Positions 35,301-50,403 of a stretch of 64,000 nucleotides of DNA are shown here, in pieces. Within the stretch, counting starts at the first letter, position 1, and each line of letters opens with the position of its first letter. A program made the translations under genes and the position numbers. The stretch is taken from NCBI GenBank assembly GCA_009760855.2, contig WPIO01000005.1, positions 12,376,001 through 12,440,000 of the forward strand, given 5' to 3'. Under the pieces are notes generated by a model. It was not told the DNA's origin. It saw only the letters and a list, made by a program, of their open reading frames with translations, and searched no databases. This stretch comes from Cristatella mucedo. Its lineage: Eukaryota; Bryozoa; Phylactolaemata; Cristatellidae.

Positions 35301-38300
35301 GTAAAAGCATCAAACAATAATACACATATGTCCTTGATATAATAGTTTTGTAGCGAATTTATAGTTTTAAACTACAAGCTAATATTCGGCATTATCAAAT
35401 CAGCATACAAAAACTCCTTTCAGCATAGCAGCAGCTGATGTGACTGTAAATTCATACGGCTAATAAGAGGGTTTTCTATCATGTCCGGCATACTTAAGTT
35501 ATGAGCAGCATATGAATATATTTATTGACAGCAAAAACTCATGTGTGCATTTAATGTGACGTCTTCACAACATGACTCTTTATGACCTCCTTCGTCTGGT
35601 AAGGCAGAGGCTATCAGAACCTACCCATTGCATGGAAATATAATAAAAACAAGATAGTAAATACTATTCAAGACAAGCAAAGCAAAAAAGTGTATAATTC
35701 TCAAACCACGTACTGATCCCTTGTCAGTTGCAAAATGAATTTTCCAGACTGTCCATTCCATAGCTTGATACAACAGTCACGGCCAACTGAAGCTATCACT
35801 TTTCCCGTGTTGTCTGCAACACAGCCACTCACAGAACGCGAATGCCCATTCATTACGGCGATTCTACAAAGAGCACAGAATTCACATAGTACAAAATAAA
35901 TTAAAGGAGGCTTATTACATACAACCAGCATTGAGACGTAAGGCCAGTGTTACTGATTAAGCAGTAGGCTTTACATACCAAGGCCACAACAGTTTTAGAA
36001 CTTTGCCAACGATATCAGCACACTCCATAAACAAGTAGCACAAACAACCAAAAGTTAAACGAGAGCAAGATCAATACAAGTTAATGAATGAATAATTATG
36101 GACCTGTGTGGCAGCACAAATTCCAAGGAGCAGTCTAGGTGCTTTCCAACATTAAGAATTGGGGCTATGCAATGAGAAAGCCGACAGTCTCAGTTTCATA
36201 TGCACTAAAAAGCAAGGCCATATAAACCAACAAAGTACATGAACATATGCACACAAAATCAGGCAATAAAAAGCAGCGACAAGGACACGAAGGCTAAAGT
36301 ATTGTATGCATGCACCAATCTGAATCGATCATTTTAGTAGAAACAATCAACAAAACAAGTAAGTTTACAGATTAATCTTTAATCTATTAAGTGAGGAAGT
36401 AGATTGAGGATCTAGGGGAAACAAATGCCACAAACCAGAGATCCCAAATGCAAATGATCGAATACCGAACATGTTATATCCTTATTGGTCACAAAAATAC
36501 GTTTAGTGATGGGCTTTGTCTCACTTGCCTTTAAAATCCAGCACTGGGTTCTTGACAGGCATGCTAATTTCTACACATTAACATTTATTATCTTTTAGCA
36601 GTGTTGTTGAATAATGCAAAGAATGCCGCAGAAATTTGATGATTTGCCAAGTTCTGCGAGGTTTGTGTGGGTCCAGGTTTTCTTTGAGTTTGCTGCGATG
36701 CGATATTAGTTTATTTTATAGGCTCATTTGTATAGTGGCAGACGGGCATCAACACAGCTTGTGTTGGGCCATAAAGAATCGCCACTGCAGGATTTGAACC
36801 CATGACCTCGGTTGTGAGGAGTGAGCGCCTTATCTCCTGGGCTGCTACGGCCACTAAACCAGCCTGCAAGTCACTAGGGTATAAAACCAAATGTTTCCAG
36901 TCTCTCATCTGGGTGCCCTAAAAGTTATTCAAAGTGAAAAGACAATGCATGTCTGTCAACATTCAGCATTTTTTGTGTCTATGTTCGTGTGCACTAGGCT
37001 TTCATAAAGACAGTTATTTTTTGCATTGGCTGGCAAGAACATCTGGTTGTAGCTTTAACACAAACCCTGCTTTAACGGTAAAAAAACTGGAAGATGTGTT
37101 ATAGCTGTTAAGGATGTTAACATTGCTATCAGGAGTTGCCAAAGTCCACAATCATGAGATTTAAATTAGAAAACATCTGCCATAAAGACAATTCATAAAA
37201 ATAATATTTTAAGAGAAAGCAAGCAAATGCACGGGCTATAACAATGGAACATGAAGAACAGTAATCGCTGCTGCATACCAACGTTCGGCAATAGCTGCAA
37301 CCATAAACAATGAATTGTCATTTTGCTCAGATACTTGGCTACCAGTTTACAACTTCAAATCCATCAACCTTAAAAGACTTGCTGAACTGCCTGTTTATCT
37401 AAGTATCATATCATCTAGCTATCTAACTAGCAACCTATATCTCTAACACGATTATACAAAAGCTGAATTACCAACAGCAACTCGGTGGAATCGATATGAG
37501 CAATAACTTTATCGACACACATAAAAGGCTGACTGCTACCTGTAGCTCTTTTCCAAGTTCCACAGACAAAGAGCTCCATCTGCTGCTGCACTGCACAGCC
37601 GATTATCAGCAACAAAGCAGAGCCTCGTTATACACCCAGAATGACCTACTAATGCCTGAAGCTCCTGCAACAATCAGCAGCCAGATGGTAGCCTGTGCTG
37701 CACATATGCAAGAGTAACCTTGAAGCAAAAACTAACTAGCACAATATCTTTGGAGTTGGAATTAGTTATATAAGTCAGACTCCTAGACAGGGTTGAGCTC
37801 AACTATTTTCAAATTCACAGGGTTGAAGCACTTCTATCTAGTACAGCCACATCGGATGCCACGGTAGCAGTCAAGCTGGGATGACCAATGCTAACCTAAG
37901 CATAGGTGGACATCAAGCAAGGTCGTCTTATCAAGTAAAGCATGCTCACTCACATCTGAAGTTGTCATATTATATACCCGAACCACACCACTTCGATCAC
38001 CTGCAGCTACCATGCTTCCAGTGGGCGAGATTGCAAGTGCACTGACGATGTTGGTTCCTCTGCCGGGTACTATGCCCACACCAGTCTGGCCAACAATGGT
38101 TCTAAAACAAGCCCCTTCAGCAAGTGGCTTGCTAAGCCATTGTATGATTCCTGACGTCACATTCGTTGCACCCGATGGTGGTTCAGCCGCGAGTTCAGTA
38201 GCATCCTTTCTCTGCAGAAGCTGGACGGCCTGCTTTGCCACAGCGGACGTGACAGGTTCATTTAATGCCTGTTGCATGATGGCAGCCGGAGATCTACAGC

Positions 38301-41300
38301 AGTGCAGATTACATGCTGCCGTTAAGAAAACACAAATTTGCCCGGTAACATGTCTAATACTTAATACATCTAGCAACAACAGCAAACGAAGAAGTAAGCA
38401 AAAGCCACACAGTATGGCAAAAGCCAAACCTGCATGGCCTAGCAATAATTTCAAGGATCTTGTGGTAATGTGAGCAATGACAGATACAAAGGATAGCTGA
38501 GTAAACAGCAGCTCTCGTTGGACCCGATTATAGGGTGAGCAAGTTAGGAGCAGCAGTAAACTGAAGTTGGAAGAAGTGGCATAGCTAGACCGATTTTCTA
38601 CATCAATGAATCAAAAGTATTGACCATAACCAAGAGTAGCATGCAAGCTTGCGGAGTATCTATGCTACTAGGTTCGGACTGCATGAACTTCACTACATTT
38701 TAGACAAAGCAGTATTTATTTAACTAAGGTGCATAGTTAATGCAGGCAATGTGGATGCGCTCTACTGGTTAGAATTAACCAGCCCGTGTCTTCCATACCA
38801 ACCTGAACTGCTAACCGGTTGTACCAAGCTCTTGCTCTCAGCTGATCATTTCAGCATGGTAAATTGCATAGGGTCATAATAATACATTTGATATAGCACC
38901 CCCAGAGAACTCAGTCACTTTTTAGGTGCCTTACAATTGCTGCAAAGGAAGCACGATCAAATGTCTAGTGATAGCATGCTCGATAAACAACAAGAATAAT
39001 ATACTTACGGGTGTCATGCACACGGTCAGCATGCAAGTGTGGTTAGTGGCAGCATGCACAGTGTCAGCATGCGTAAGCACGTGAAGGACGAATCACAGGG
39101 ACCCATTAAATGCTGTGATATATTGATGGGTTTTTAGTTTCTTTTTAAATGTGGACAAGTCAAGAGATGCCGTGACGCAAGCCGAAAGTGAGTTCCAGGA
39201 TTAGGGAGCATACGAAAGAAATAAAGGTACGGTCTCAAAAGAATTTTAGATTTGTACAAGGTATACATAAACAGTTAGATTCCGAAAAGTGGGTGGTACG
39301 ATGCTCAGCCTGGTGGGGCAGTAGATCTGATAGGTAGGCTGGAGCCAAAAAATGATGAGACCTAAAAGTGACTGACAAAACCGTGAAGTCGATGCACTGC
39401 TTGACTGGGAGCCAGTGCAGGTTGGCGAGAAGTGGTGAGGTGTGACAACTGCGATGCTCACGACAGACAAGCCTAGCTGCAGAGTTTTACACCAGCTGTA
39501 ATCGCCTGATTGCACAGGCCGGTAGACCAGCAAGCAGCGAGTTACAGAAGTCGAGACGGGATGTCACAAATGCATGGACCAATTTACATGTAATATCCCT
39601 GTCTAAACAAGCCCAAATTTTAGCAATGTTATGCAGCTGAAAGTAGGCAGACTTGACTGTGGAGCTGATGTAGTCGTCTAATGAAAGGTCCCTTTTGAAC
39701 ATGGACCTAGATTTCGTACAGATTTAACAGAAGATATGCTGGCACAGCCAATTTTGAGTGTTAGCCTTTCCTATTTCAGAATTACACTTGGCTTGCCCAT
39801 AACTAGTAAGTTTGTTGTAATCATAATTCAATTTAAGAAAGTTTGCTACCATCCATGTGTGGATGTCATTAATACATGCAGTAAGGTAGTAAAGAGAATT
39901 CGACGTGCTGGAGGGCTGGGGTGGATCAAAGCAAAGGCACAACTGAGTCATTCCCTTTCTTTTACTCAAAGACTGTTTGTAAAATCAGTTTTTACTCTGC
40001 ATATCCTAGACTGTGGAACTAACTGCTGCCATTTTTTTTACAAAGACATCCATTCTCCCGCTTCCAACTCTGGCACATGATCTTCAGATAAAAACCTACA
40101 GATAAATCTTCAGATAAAAAGGGGTGATTTAAACCAGTGACTGAGAAGCAATCCTAATCTGCCTAACCCAGCTGGCAATCTTTTCGAGCAGCGTCGAGTG
40201 CTGGGGAGTTGACACTGATATACAGCTTAGAAGTTGGTACCTTCCATGCCCAGCCGTGAGAAGGCAGTCATCAAGAAAAAAATATTAGCTGATTTAACAG
40301 CCTCACTTGTATAGCAGCAGAACAGCCTTAATGGCTATCACTACCGTTTGCAGTAAGAAATAAAGGATCGCCTACTGCATGATTCGAATCCACGACTTCG
40401 ATTGTGAAGAGTGAGTGCCTTACCTCCTAACACATACACACAGATCAGTTTCAGATATTGAATAAGGCGAAGCCAGTGGCAAATATCACAGTGACTCACA
40501 TGATTCAACAACACGGCGAGTGGTCTATTCGAAATCCAAAAATAAACAGCCCTAATGTAGGTGTTCGTAGACAAGCACGAAAACGTCAAAGGGTCTGCGG
40601 CCATAACTCAAATGATTACACGCAGGCCGGTAGCTCAATTAAACGAGAAAAAGAAGTTTGCAACTTGACAGCTACAGCTGTGGCTACCGCAGCATAAAAT
40701 AACCCACGAGCGTTGGCATCCTATCAACTAAAGCTACATTATACTATTTAGGAGACACATATTATAGAGAAAATAATAAGGGACTCCTTAGCTTAAACAA
40801 GGACTTGTGCATTTGTATGACTACCTAACAACATGCCAAAAGCAAAAACATATCACTTCAAGAACTAAATTAATTAAAAGTGGGGTTTGACATGCATAGC
40901 AAAGTGGTACATACCGTGAAAGAATGTGGACGTTCCTCGAGACAAACGACTTGTAGTCTCCAAAATCAAGGGTTTCATGGCCCCTTTTGCAAGCTGAAGG
41001 CTTGCTATGCATCTTGGATGACACAGGTAACACTGATGGGTCGTCTACTAAATTGTCGACCAAACCGTAGTCCTGTAGCAGCGAACCAGCCAAGCCCATG
41101 TAGAACCTAGCCTTGAGGTACCGAAGGTCAGTTAGGATGACAACCGTTTCGGCGATACAGTCTCCGAGAGCCTAAAAATATTAGACACATAAAGAGAAAA
41201 AGCTACACAAATTTAATAAAAAACGTATCTGGTTCGCGCATCCATTTGCAAGCCAATCAGATACAGTACCAATTGATAGGGAAGTTGTGCAAAGGCAGTA

Positions 41301-44300
41301 GCATTGCGTCCAGTCCACGAGCCATCCCTGTCGTAATCTGCCTCATTCCAGAAGTGACCTGCTAGGAAGCGTCTGAATACGCTAATATTAGCCGTTGTCA
41401 TTTTATATCTCTCCTTCACAGCCTCGGCAAGCACTTCGTGGTGTAGCGCATAATGGAATAGGCCACTAGAAGAAAATACATAGCATTTAGTGGCCATCAA
41501 CATTAGTTGTGAGTTGCAATATTGATCACATACAATAATCAGAGTTTAACCAAATTTAACACCAATAAAAATAGTCAACATTTTTGTTTATTATAAAAAA
41601 AGAGCCATCTTATGTTGCCTTTGGCAGCCGATGTCTTACTCTGTCTGCTCGCATAGACCTTCCAGGCCGTCGACCGACTCTAAACTTTATGTATCTCCAT
41701 CAGTAACTCCACAAAGTCATAAAGACCATGTGGGTGTTACACAGGAGAGTTTTGTATAGCGCACTCACAGCCTAAGCGGCTTTTGGTACGCATTCGGTAG
41801 CCAACAGACTTCGTCTCACGCAACAAAGAGAAAGTGGGAAGCATAGCAGAGTTAGGAGAGCAGTTGAGGTAGTGAGTAGCATAGAAGTAGCAGCTCAGGA
41901 CCGCTGAAAAAGATGTGCCATAGTCGGCAGTTGGAGAGTAGATGTCGTTGCGTAAGAATTGTGGAAGCAAGTTCCACAGTCTAGGACCTGCAGAGCTAAA
42001 GCTTCTGTCGCCAACTGTCTTTAAGCGGAGGAATGGGACAGCTAATTTATTGTCCACACAGGACCTGAGGGCGCGAACAGGCTGAAACTGATGCAGCAGT
42101 TCAGCTAGGTACGAAGGAGCCAAGCCGTGGCGGGCCTTGTGGGTCAGCATAAGAACTTTGCTCTGTATCCTTTGCTCAACCGGCAACCATCCTAGCTCTT
42201 TCAGCAAAGGTGACACGTGCTCAAACCGCTGGGACTAAACTTTGACTAAATAACAGTAGCACCGAGTGAACCATAAAGGCAGTAGAGAAGGATCTGTATC
42301 TAATGGCTCCTAAATGCTGCCGACAAGAAACCTTACATGATATATAAAGTGTGTTAATTTTTTCTTTTGGGAAAAAATCTTGCTTGTAGGAGTCATGCAA
42401 GCCAGGGAGAGACTGGGTGAGTGATGATATGACTCGCGTAATCTTTCCATAATGCTTAAAGAGGCACATGAATATTGAACGTTCCGTTCCCACTCTGGTA
42501 GCATTAGACATACTTTTCATATGATAGGCAGCTATGGTGGATAAACGTGTTATCAAGAAAGATATAGGAGCTGAGATAGCTTCAAATGCCAGCTAGCTAT
42601 GGCAGGCTTTAATAAAAAAAAAAGGTCCAATTGGCAGGATCCGGAGCCCAGCAGACGGCCTACACCCACGCATGCCATGTCAGTCAATAGCAATACATAG
42701 TAAAAAAAAAAAAAGAAGTTAACTTCCCTGACAGGTAGAATATTAACTATAATAGAAGTCGTGATGCAATCCTGATCCAGGCTGAGGTTAAACATGGCTG
42801 AAAGAACAGCATGGCTGCCAAGCTGACTTTCCCGACTAAACAATTGTTTGTGCTAATTGGTTTGACTTGTTACTACCAATATATATCAGAGTATACATAG
42901 CCCATAGCTATATAACATGGCGAGTGGCACTTGCCTGGCAGGTGATGCCCTACCTGTTCTTGCTCTCTGTTGGTTTCAGAAGGACTCTTAAGGCCGTAGA
43001 CAAGCGAGAAAACAAACTTGCTGGAAGGTAATCCTCACCATTTAAACGTATATTTCTTATGGTTTTGAGGTCAACTTTTGCTGCCGATTCACGAAACATG
43101 TTCCAGTAACTCAAGACAGCCAGCAAATCAGCATCTGCTAAACCTGAAAAGTGAAACAGAAAACCAAGTTGTCGAATTCAACAAACTTGACACGATATAC
43201 TACCCTCACCAACAACAAGAAGTTCTGCTGGTCGCTACTAGAGAATATGCCAGTCAGGAGTGGCAAAAAATGTACATGTAATCGAACTTTGATTGGAATG
43301 TTGACACTGCAACGTTTTCTTGCATAGCTGCACACGCGCTCTGACAGTTCTAGAATAGGTCTATGGAACATGTCTATAGGCGCACCGATAAAAAGACGGC
43401 GAGAAAGGGACCAACACTAGCTAGCCCACACAGAATGAATCGGATGCTGGTTGGTGAATCTCGGGAGTTGTGTGCCACGTGAACACAGCACTTGAATCGT
43501 ACAAGAGCTCAAGTTATGAGCAAGACTGGCATACTCTTTGGGGGGGGGTCAGATAGAGGGAGAGCTCTGGGAAGCATGAGCTCAGCGGCTGGTCATACAC
43601 AAACACTGTTAACATAAATGGCGTTTGAAACAAAGTCACGGGTCAGAGGATGAGAGGGTGCAAACTTGTGCACGATATCACGGTGTGATTGCTTGATATC
43701 ACGGTGTGATTGCTGCAGTTAGCATCAGGATGACGACCAGGGTCTCATACTGCAGCCAACTATGTGTGGAGTCTTACCGTCCTTGGTGCATAAGAGAAAG
43801 CATAGGGCTGCGTTCAGCAGCCCGTGACATCCGATGTCCTCTTCAAGACGTGACAACACGCTCTGTATAAGTGCAGGTAAAAGCTGGGGCAGTTCATGTA
43901 TCTTCCGTGTCAGCTGCATGAAACACAAAGCAGAGTCATCGTTTAATCTCCAAGTTAACGAAAGTCGTGGAGGGGCAAATGCGACTGCTGGACCTAGTGC
44001 AACGAATGCACGTGCGCCTAGCATGCTCATTCACTGCAAGACTCAAGCTGTGCAGGTAAAACTGTAGAGCAACGTTCCCAAGATGCCGTTCTGCACTTTC
44101 CCGGGCAGTAATCAAGGCTGACTAATAGTCCAGCCTGCTAAGGAAGTCATTCACAAAATTCATCCTGCAGATGACGTTAGTATCTGCTAAACGACATCAT
44201 TCTGAATGCAAAAAATGGATGCCACACGAGCGTCAGCGCTAGCATAATTTTGAAGACCATCCACGTCGGTCGGAAAAACTGCACAATGCAAACTAAACAA

Positions 44301-47300
44301 AAGAAAGCATACAGACATATTAACACTCACCTCTACGTTATTGCCATACTATCCCTTGCTTGCCGGTCGTAGGGACTATTCTCGAAAGATCGATGGGGAC
44401 CTGTTGAAGCTATGACTACCGAAAGCTGCCCCGCACCCAACGCTAGAGACATGCATACATTTTCAGTGCTGACTCCTTCAGGTGTACCATCGGCCTACCA
44501 ATTGGCAAGGTATGTCTACTGCTGCCTAAGCTTTGGGTGGCAAGCTGGCTTAAAAATGCACTGAATAGCAGCCCGTATGAAACAGACGTAGGCCACCACC
44601 CGAGTCCAAGCCTAGTTAGGGGCGCCGGTCACCTTCCAGGCACTTGATCGGCAGCGGTTGTGGTCTTTGCCCTTTGACCGTACAGCCAGCACACCGACGA
44701 CAGGGCATGCCTGCCACGGACCCTGCTTCCGTGTGCTGGCGAGACATCGTAGATCGCTGCTCGCAGGGAGCCCGACCGGCAGGCAGGCAAGCACCTGACT
44801 CCGGCTGGCTCGGCACCAACTACCACATCACGGCTCATGCCAGCTGCTGCCAAGTGCTTTGTCGGTCCGATGGGAGGAACTGGGACGTCGTCCCATGGAT
44901 TCACTACATTTATCAAGACATTGTTACCCTACCCATTCTCGGTGGCAGGTAGCTGTGTACCCCACGACAGAAGACAAGCTTGCTGAGAATCCCTCCCGGA
45001 CTTCATTTGCCATTCTAACACCATTCTAACAATTTGGTTTTCTGAGTGTCAAATAACCAGAGAACAAGGCTCCATAAACAAGAATGCTCAAGGGAAAGAA
45101 ATATTAAAGGCGTTTGAAGCAATGCTTGAATTATTACAACACACGAACAGGACTGCCCAAAACTTGTGCAAAGGTAAGCCAACAGGATCAGTGCAATGCA
45201 AACCAAATGATGATACAAAACCATGGAAGAGTTAATCACCCACTAGAGACCACCTAAGCAATTAAGTCCCAGCAGTTGGAGCTTACCCCTTTTTCTTATT
45301 TTTACCACAGCAGGTATATCAGTAGTTCACAGGGCCCTGCCTTACATTTCTCTTACCTAAATTTCACCACAGTAAGCATACTGCCTAGTCTAGACAAATA
45401 CAATTTGCAGTTTTGAACCAATCTCAAGTGTGTGTTCTGCCTTGTACTTAAGACTTATGTGGTGCTATGCACTAAGTCCTTCCTCCCCTTAATCCATGAT
45501 CTGACTATGCTCCACGACAGATAGCAATATGGTAATTATGCTTCAAGACATACAGTGATTCAAATTGCAAATGCAGCTACTCGTGCATTTTCAAGGTAAG
45601 TCCATGCTGTACTTTTTTCAGACACCAATTGACTCGGAAGAGCAATTCAAGTGCACATGGAATAAACTGGTGAACATGTATGACAAAAGAGCAGTCACTG
45701 GCATTCTCGAAAATTGAACAAAATGTCACAGAAACTAACCTTCTCGAATTCACCATGAAGTCGCAATTCCTCACAGGCAATAGAAAGGTACATGGCATTA
45801 CCAGCATCCTTCTTCGACGTCAACATTTGAAGCTACGTGTAATTCAATAATGGTTATGAGTCAACACATAAAACATAAATGATGCCAGCTTACTACGAAC
45901 ATAGCAGTGGCACTTCACGACAGAAAAGCAGCAGCATCCGAGCAGTGAGGCATATGCGACAGAGCGAACAGCTCTACATCTTGTGCATCCATGTGAGGTA
46001 TGTAAGTGCATGAATTTTTTCACTACAGTGATGGCACGATGCCATATGACGATACACTAGTCACATTTGCAATCTTGCAAGAGAGGTTTACCTGGTTATT
46101 AAAAGGTGAATCGGAAAGAGTCTTTTGATATGCTGCCAAGTTATTCTTCACAATCTGTTTTTTGTCAGACAGGTCTAGAGCCGGCACTTTTATGCAGCTG
46201 ATGTTCCTTCTACCAGCAGCCTGTTTCAGCCGTTCCAGATGTGAGTGAACAGACGTACCGTCTCGAGCACTAACGATTATAGCCACGTTCTACAATTCAG
46301 TAACACAAAATGCTTTCTTTTGCAAGACGTCACAGCTGAAAAACATGCAGTGGCATCAGAACTGTTGCACTAACCCACGGTACGGAACCCGCGGTAGTGC
46401 AGCAACATTAGTGTGCACAAATTCACAAAGCCTGCCACTGCCCTACCTCTGGAATGGTCAGTGGGATCCACGAAAGGCTTCTCTCCATGTGAGCATCCTC
46501 AAGCAGATCCAGCCCATCAACGACGACAGCCACCAACGCCCGAGGGTTGTGAGATGCAGTCTCAGTGAGCAATGCGTGGAAATTGGTAACAAGGCTCCTA
46601 TAGAAATGTGTGCGATTACCAAGAAAGTGCACCCCAAAAAAACAAACTTACAGCAGAACTAAAGGTTGGTATTGAAAAATACCCACACAAAATACTCGCT
46701 GATTTAACAGCCTCTTTTGTATAGCGACATGAGAGCCTTTACGGCTATCAGCACGGCTTGCCGTGGCAATAAAGAATTGCCCACTGCAGGATTCGAACCC
46801 ACGACCTCGGAACTGAAGTCGTGAAAAGCAACTGCCTCAACTAGTGTGCCATCACGGCCCACTATAGACTGACTGATGCACGACTGCCATTAACAATAAA
46901 GGCATCCTTTTGCAATGTGGTGAGTATTTACAACTCAAAATAAAGGGCATAGTAATTATCGAAGCTCACTTTTATTATAACAAACTACCAATAAGACAAT
47001 TAGAGTACACGACAACCGGTCTCAAAGATTTCTTTAAAAAAGGCAGATTTGGGTATGAAACTGCAAAGATGATGTGACCCTGCTCACAGATGAGCACAAG
47101 CAACATTCTGTCGGCAGCTTCATAAAATCAAGAAGACAGTGATTGAATGTTGGAGATATTTTAATAAAATATTTAAGGCTCAAGAGGCTTTTGGCATGTG
47201 ATCGATGGCCAACATCCTACATTTAGTATAGCAAAGCAGAGTGAAAGCATGACGACATAGCAAGGATACCCTATTACGCAAAACTGCTGCAAGAGAAGCT

Positions 47301-50300
47301 CCAAAACGCACGGCACGGTCAGTCAGCAAGAGCATCGGCTGTCATCATTGTAAGCAAAGTAAACATAATCTATAGTCCTAAGAAGACCTTGCGACATGAG
47401 GAAGTTGATGCCGCTGAAGCAGCGCACAGAAGTTTGGAAGAGCTAAGCAAGAGCAAGCAAGTGGACTTGTTTTTTGCCTTTCGTCAGAGAGTTGGTGCAG
47501 CTGAAGCTCCTTTACTCTCCAGAGTGCTCTCGAACGACCCACTGCTCGGTTTCCAGTCACTTCACTGTTTCTGGCACTAAATTGAAATTTGCTTATGATC
47601 AAGCCTACAGTTCATATGCACCAAGAGTCTGAACTCGCTTCTGGCTTCTGTCAACCATTTGCATGGACTTTGCATCATTCAAGTCTTAGCTAAAGATCCA
47701 TCTGTTCTGCTTAGCTTTACCTGTGACCCAGTGAACTTGTCTTTCTTTGTCCATGCATGTTTAGAGGTGCACAATTCAGTGCATATTACTAACCAGGTGT
47801 CATACTAAACGTTAATTGGTGGCCCTGAGTGTCTTCTTCGAAGCTTTTGCATGCTGGTCGAAGCATGATACTAAATTGCTTTTGCATACTCGTCTAGTTT
47901 TGATACCCGGCTTGTCGTGAACTCTTGGCTATTGCGACTCTGGCTGAAAGATATAAAGTGCCTCGATAAAGATTTGGTTCTCTTTGGGATTATAGAAAAT
48001 AATAACTATTACTATTGCTATTATTGTCATCACTACAGTGACCCCCACTACGGCATCATCCTGAATAATATCCCTGAACTATAGCGCTGGGTTGGGGGCT
48101 GACACACCTACCAACCCGATATAGTAACGGGTTAAGGTCAAAGTGGCCCAGCCGAACTATTTTGGGAGCTGCCCATGTAAGCACCCGTGGCACTCTTGTG
48201 CAGTACTCAATGTTGCACTAACGGCACATTTCTGGAAGGCGGCGTTATCAAGACCTGGGAGGGGGGCTGAGGTAGTCCAAAACAGTAGTGTACATTTTAC
48301 TTCAGCTGAAAAGCTTTGCTAGCTCCAAGGGTAAGCAGACCCTCTTGCCCGAGGTCTTCTCCCAAGATGCACCTTTTTTCGGTGAGCTTTCTAGCAATTT
48401 TAACTACTCTCCTGGCCCGTGCAGACACTTCAATAGCCTTGCTGCACTCACCCGTGTAGAGCGACGACCGACGAAGTCGATTTCATCATCTGCTTAAGGG
48501 TAATTAATTTGTGCACTAAGCCGAAATCAGTCATGGCATATACGTTGGATGCCAGCAGCAACATCCACATTTACACTGGGCAGCCATGGTTAGCAAGGCT
48601 GAGGACTACGGGTCGACGGTGTACAGCCGTACAGCTAAGAATGAGGCAGCTCTGAGGTGGGTGTGACAGGCTCACACATGCCGTGAAGCTCAACATACTG
48701 AAGGGCAGTGCTTCTGAACTCACCTCTCCCAAGCTTCCCCAGCTGTACCATATGCATCTTACTGAAGGAGCAGACTTAGGGCCTTCGGAAGCATATATGC
48801 TAGTTAGTGGCATGTCAACCAAGGTACACCTTCAACTGGCTAGTAGTCGAGGGCAATTCCCAAAAACTAGAGGAATCGGTGACCAAATAAGTGAGTCTCC
48901 TACGGATTCGAGGCTGGCCAGAGGCAGAGCTAAACGACTGAGTCAGAAAAGTGGTGCTCTATGCAAAGGCTGAGAGAGATTTCCATCGGTAGTCCAGAGC
49001 AAATGAATGAAGGGACCGAAAGTGAGTGAAAAATCCTTGAAGTCGATATGCTGCTTGATGGGGCTTGATAGGGAGCCAGTGCAGGTGGGTGACAAGTGAT
49101 GTATTATGGCAGTTGTGATGTTCAGGACAAATAGGCCTAGCTGCAGAGTACTACACCAACTGTAAACATCATGTTGCACTGACAGGAACCCCAGCAAGTA
49201 GTAAGCTATGGAAGTCTTGATGAGATGTAACATATCCATGAACAGCCTTGGCTGTGGATCCTTATCCAAGCAGGTAAAAAAGTGTGCAACTTTAGGGAGC
49301 TGAAATTGGGCAAACGTGACAGGAGCTGATGTGGCCATCTAGGGTAAGGTCATTTTGAAACATGACACCTAGATTACGTGCAGAAGTTACGATAGATATG
49401 CTAACAGAGGCCAATTTTGAGAATCAGGCTTTCCATTATCTGAGTAACACCTGGTTTGCCCATACCTAGATAGTTGGTATCATAGATATTCAGCTTGAGA
49501 AAAGTTTGCTTCTATTCAAATGCAAATGTCAGCAATACATAGTTTTTAAGGGAAGTATCGGTCTAGTCTGCTGTCGTGCCTCACTGCCACCATCGAAGAT
49601 CGTGCTCAGCTTAGGCAAACGGATGCAGCTGGGTTGTTACTGCCAAGAAGGGGATTTCCGAAGACCACCACAGCTAATTGCTGGGCGCTGCTGAGATCAT
49701 CGAGGTGCACTGGAAAAGTTCCGACCGATGCAGCATCACACACTGCTGCTTGAGCACAGGGTTCCTTAATGGGGCTATAACAGCGCGAGTCCAAGTGGAC
49801 TGGGGCCGAAGATAAATCATCAACACCACCACCACCAGGACTGGCCACCGCGACACCGCCAAGCTCCTAGGTGCCTTCAGCAGGCTTCGCAAGCCACAGG
49901 GCACTGCAGGAGGAGGTAAGTTCAAATGTGAGTTCAGCTCTGCTCGTGCATCACTGCAGTATTTAACTTCTGATTTCAGCTGGATAAGTTTTCTTTAACA
50001 TGCCCATGATTGCAGAATATAAATTTCAATGACGTTCGATGACATGTATAGCAGAAGTGATCAAACCGAAGTCAGAAATGAACAACTGCAGTGATGCACA
50101 AGCAGAGCTGAACATGCATTTGAAATTCCACGTCGATCCTTTAAGCATTAGCAAAGTTATGGAATTTACAAGGCTCAAAGCTACACTCTAAACTAAGCTT
50201 TATTCTGTTTAAAAGTCACAAGCCTATATCTCAACAAGTTGCAAACATGTAGATCGGTGTAACAAGGTTCAACAAGTTATGACACAAGTCATATATGATA

Positions 50301-50325
50301 CAAAGATTGGTAATTTTGTATTTGC

Positions 50326-50403
<78 letters not shown>

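Noticed and set aside
46770-46866. Possible tRNA gene on the minus strand
   Set aside because: The boxes are tRNA-like but no cloverleaf closes, and the same head with a long tail recurs at 36706 and 40265, so it is a SINE.
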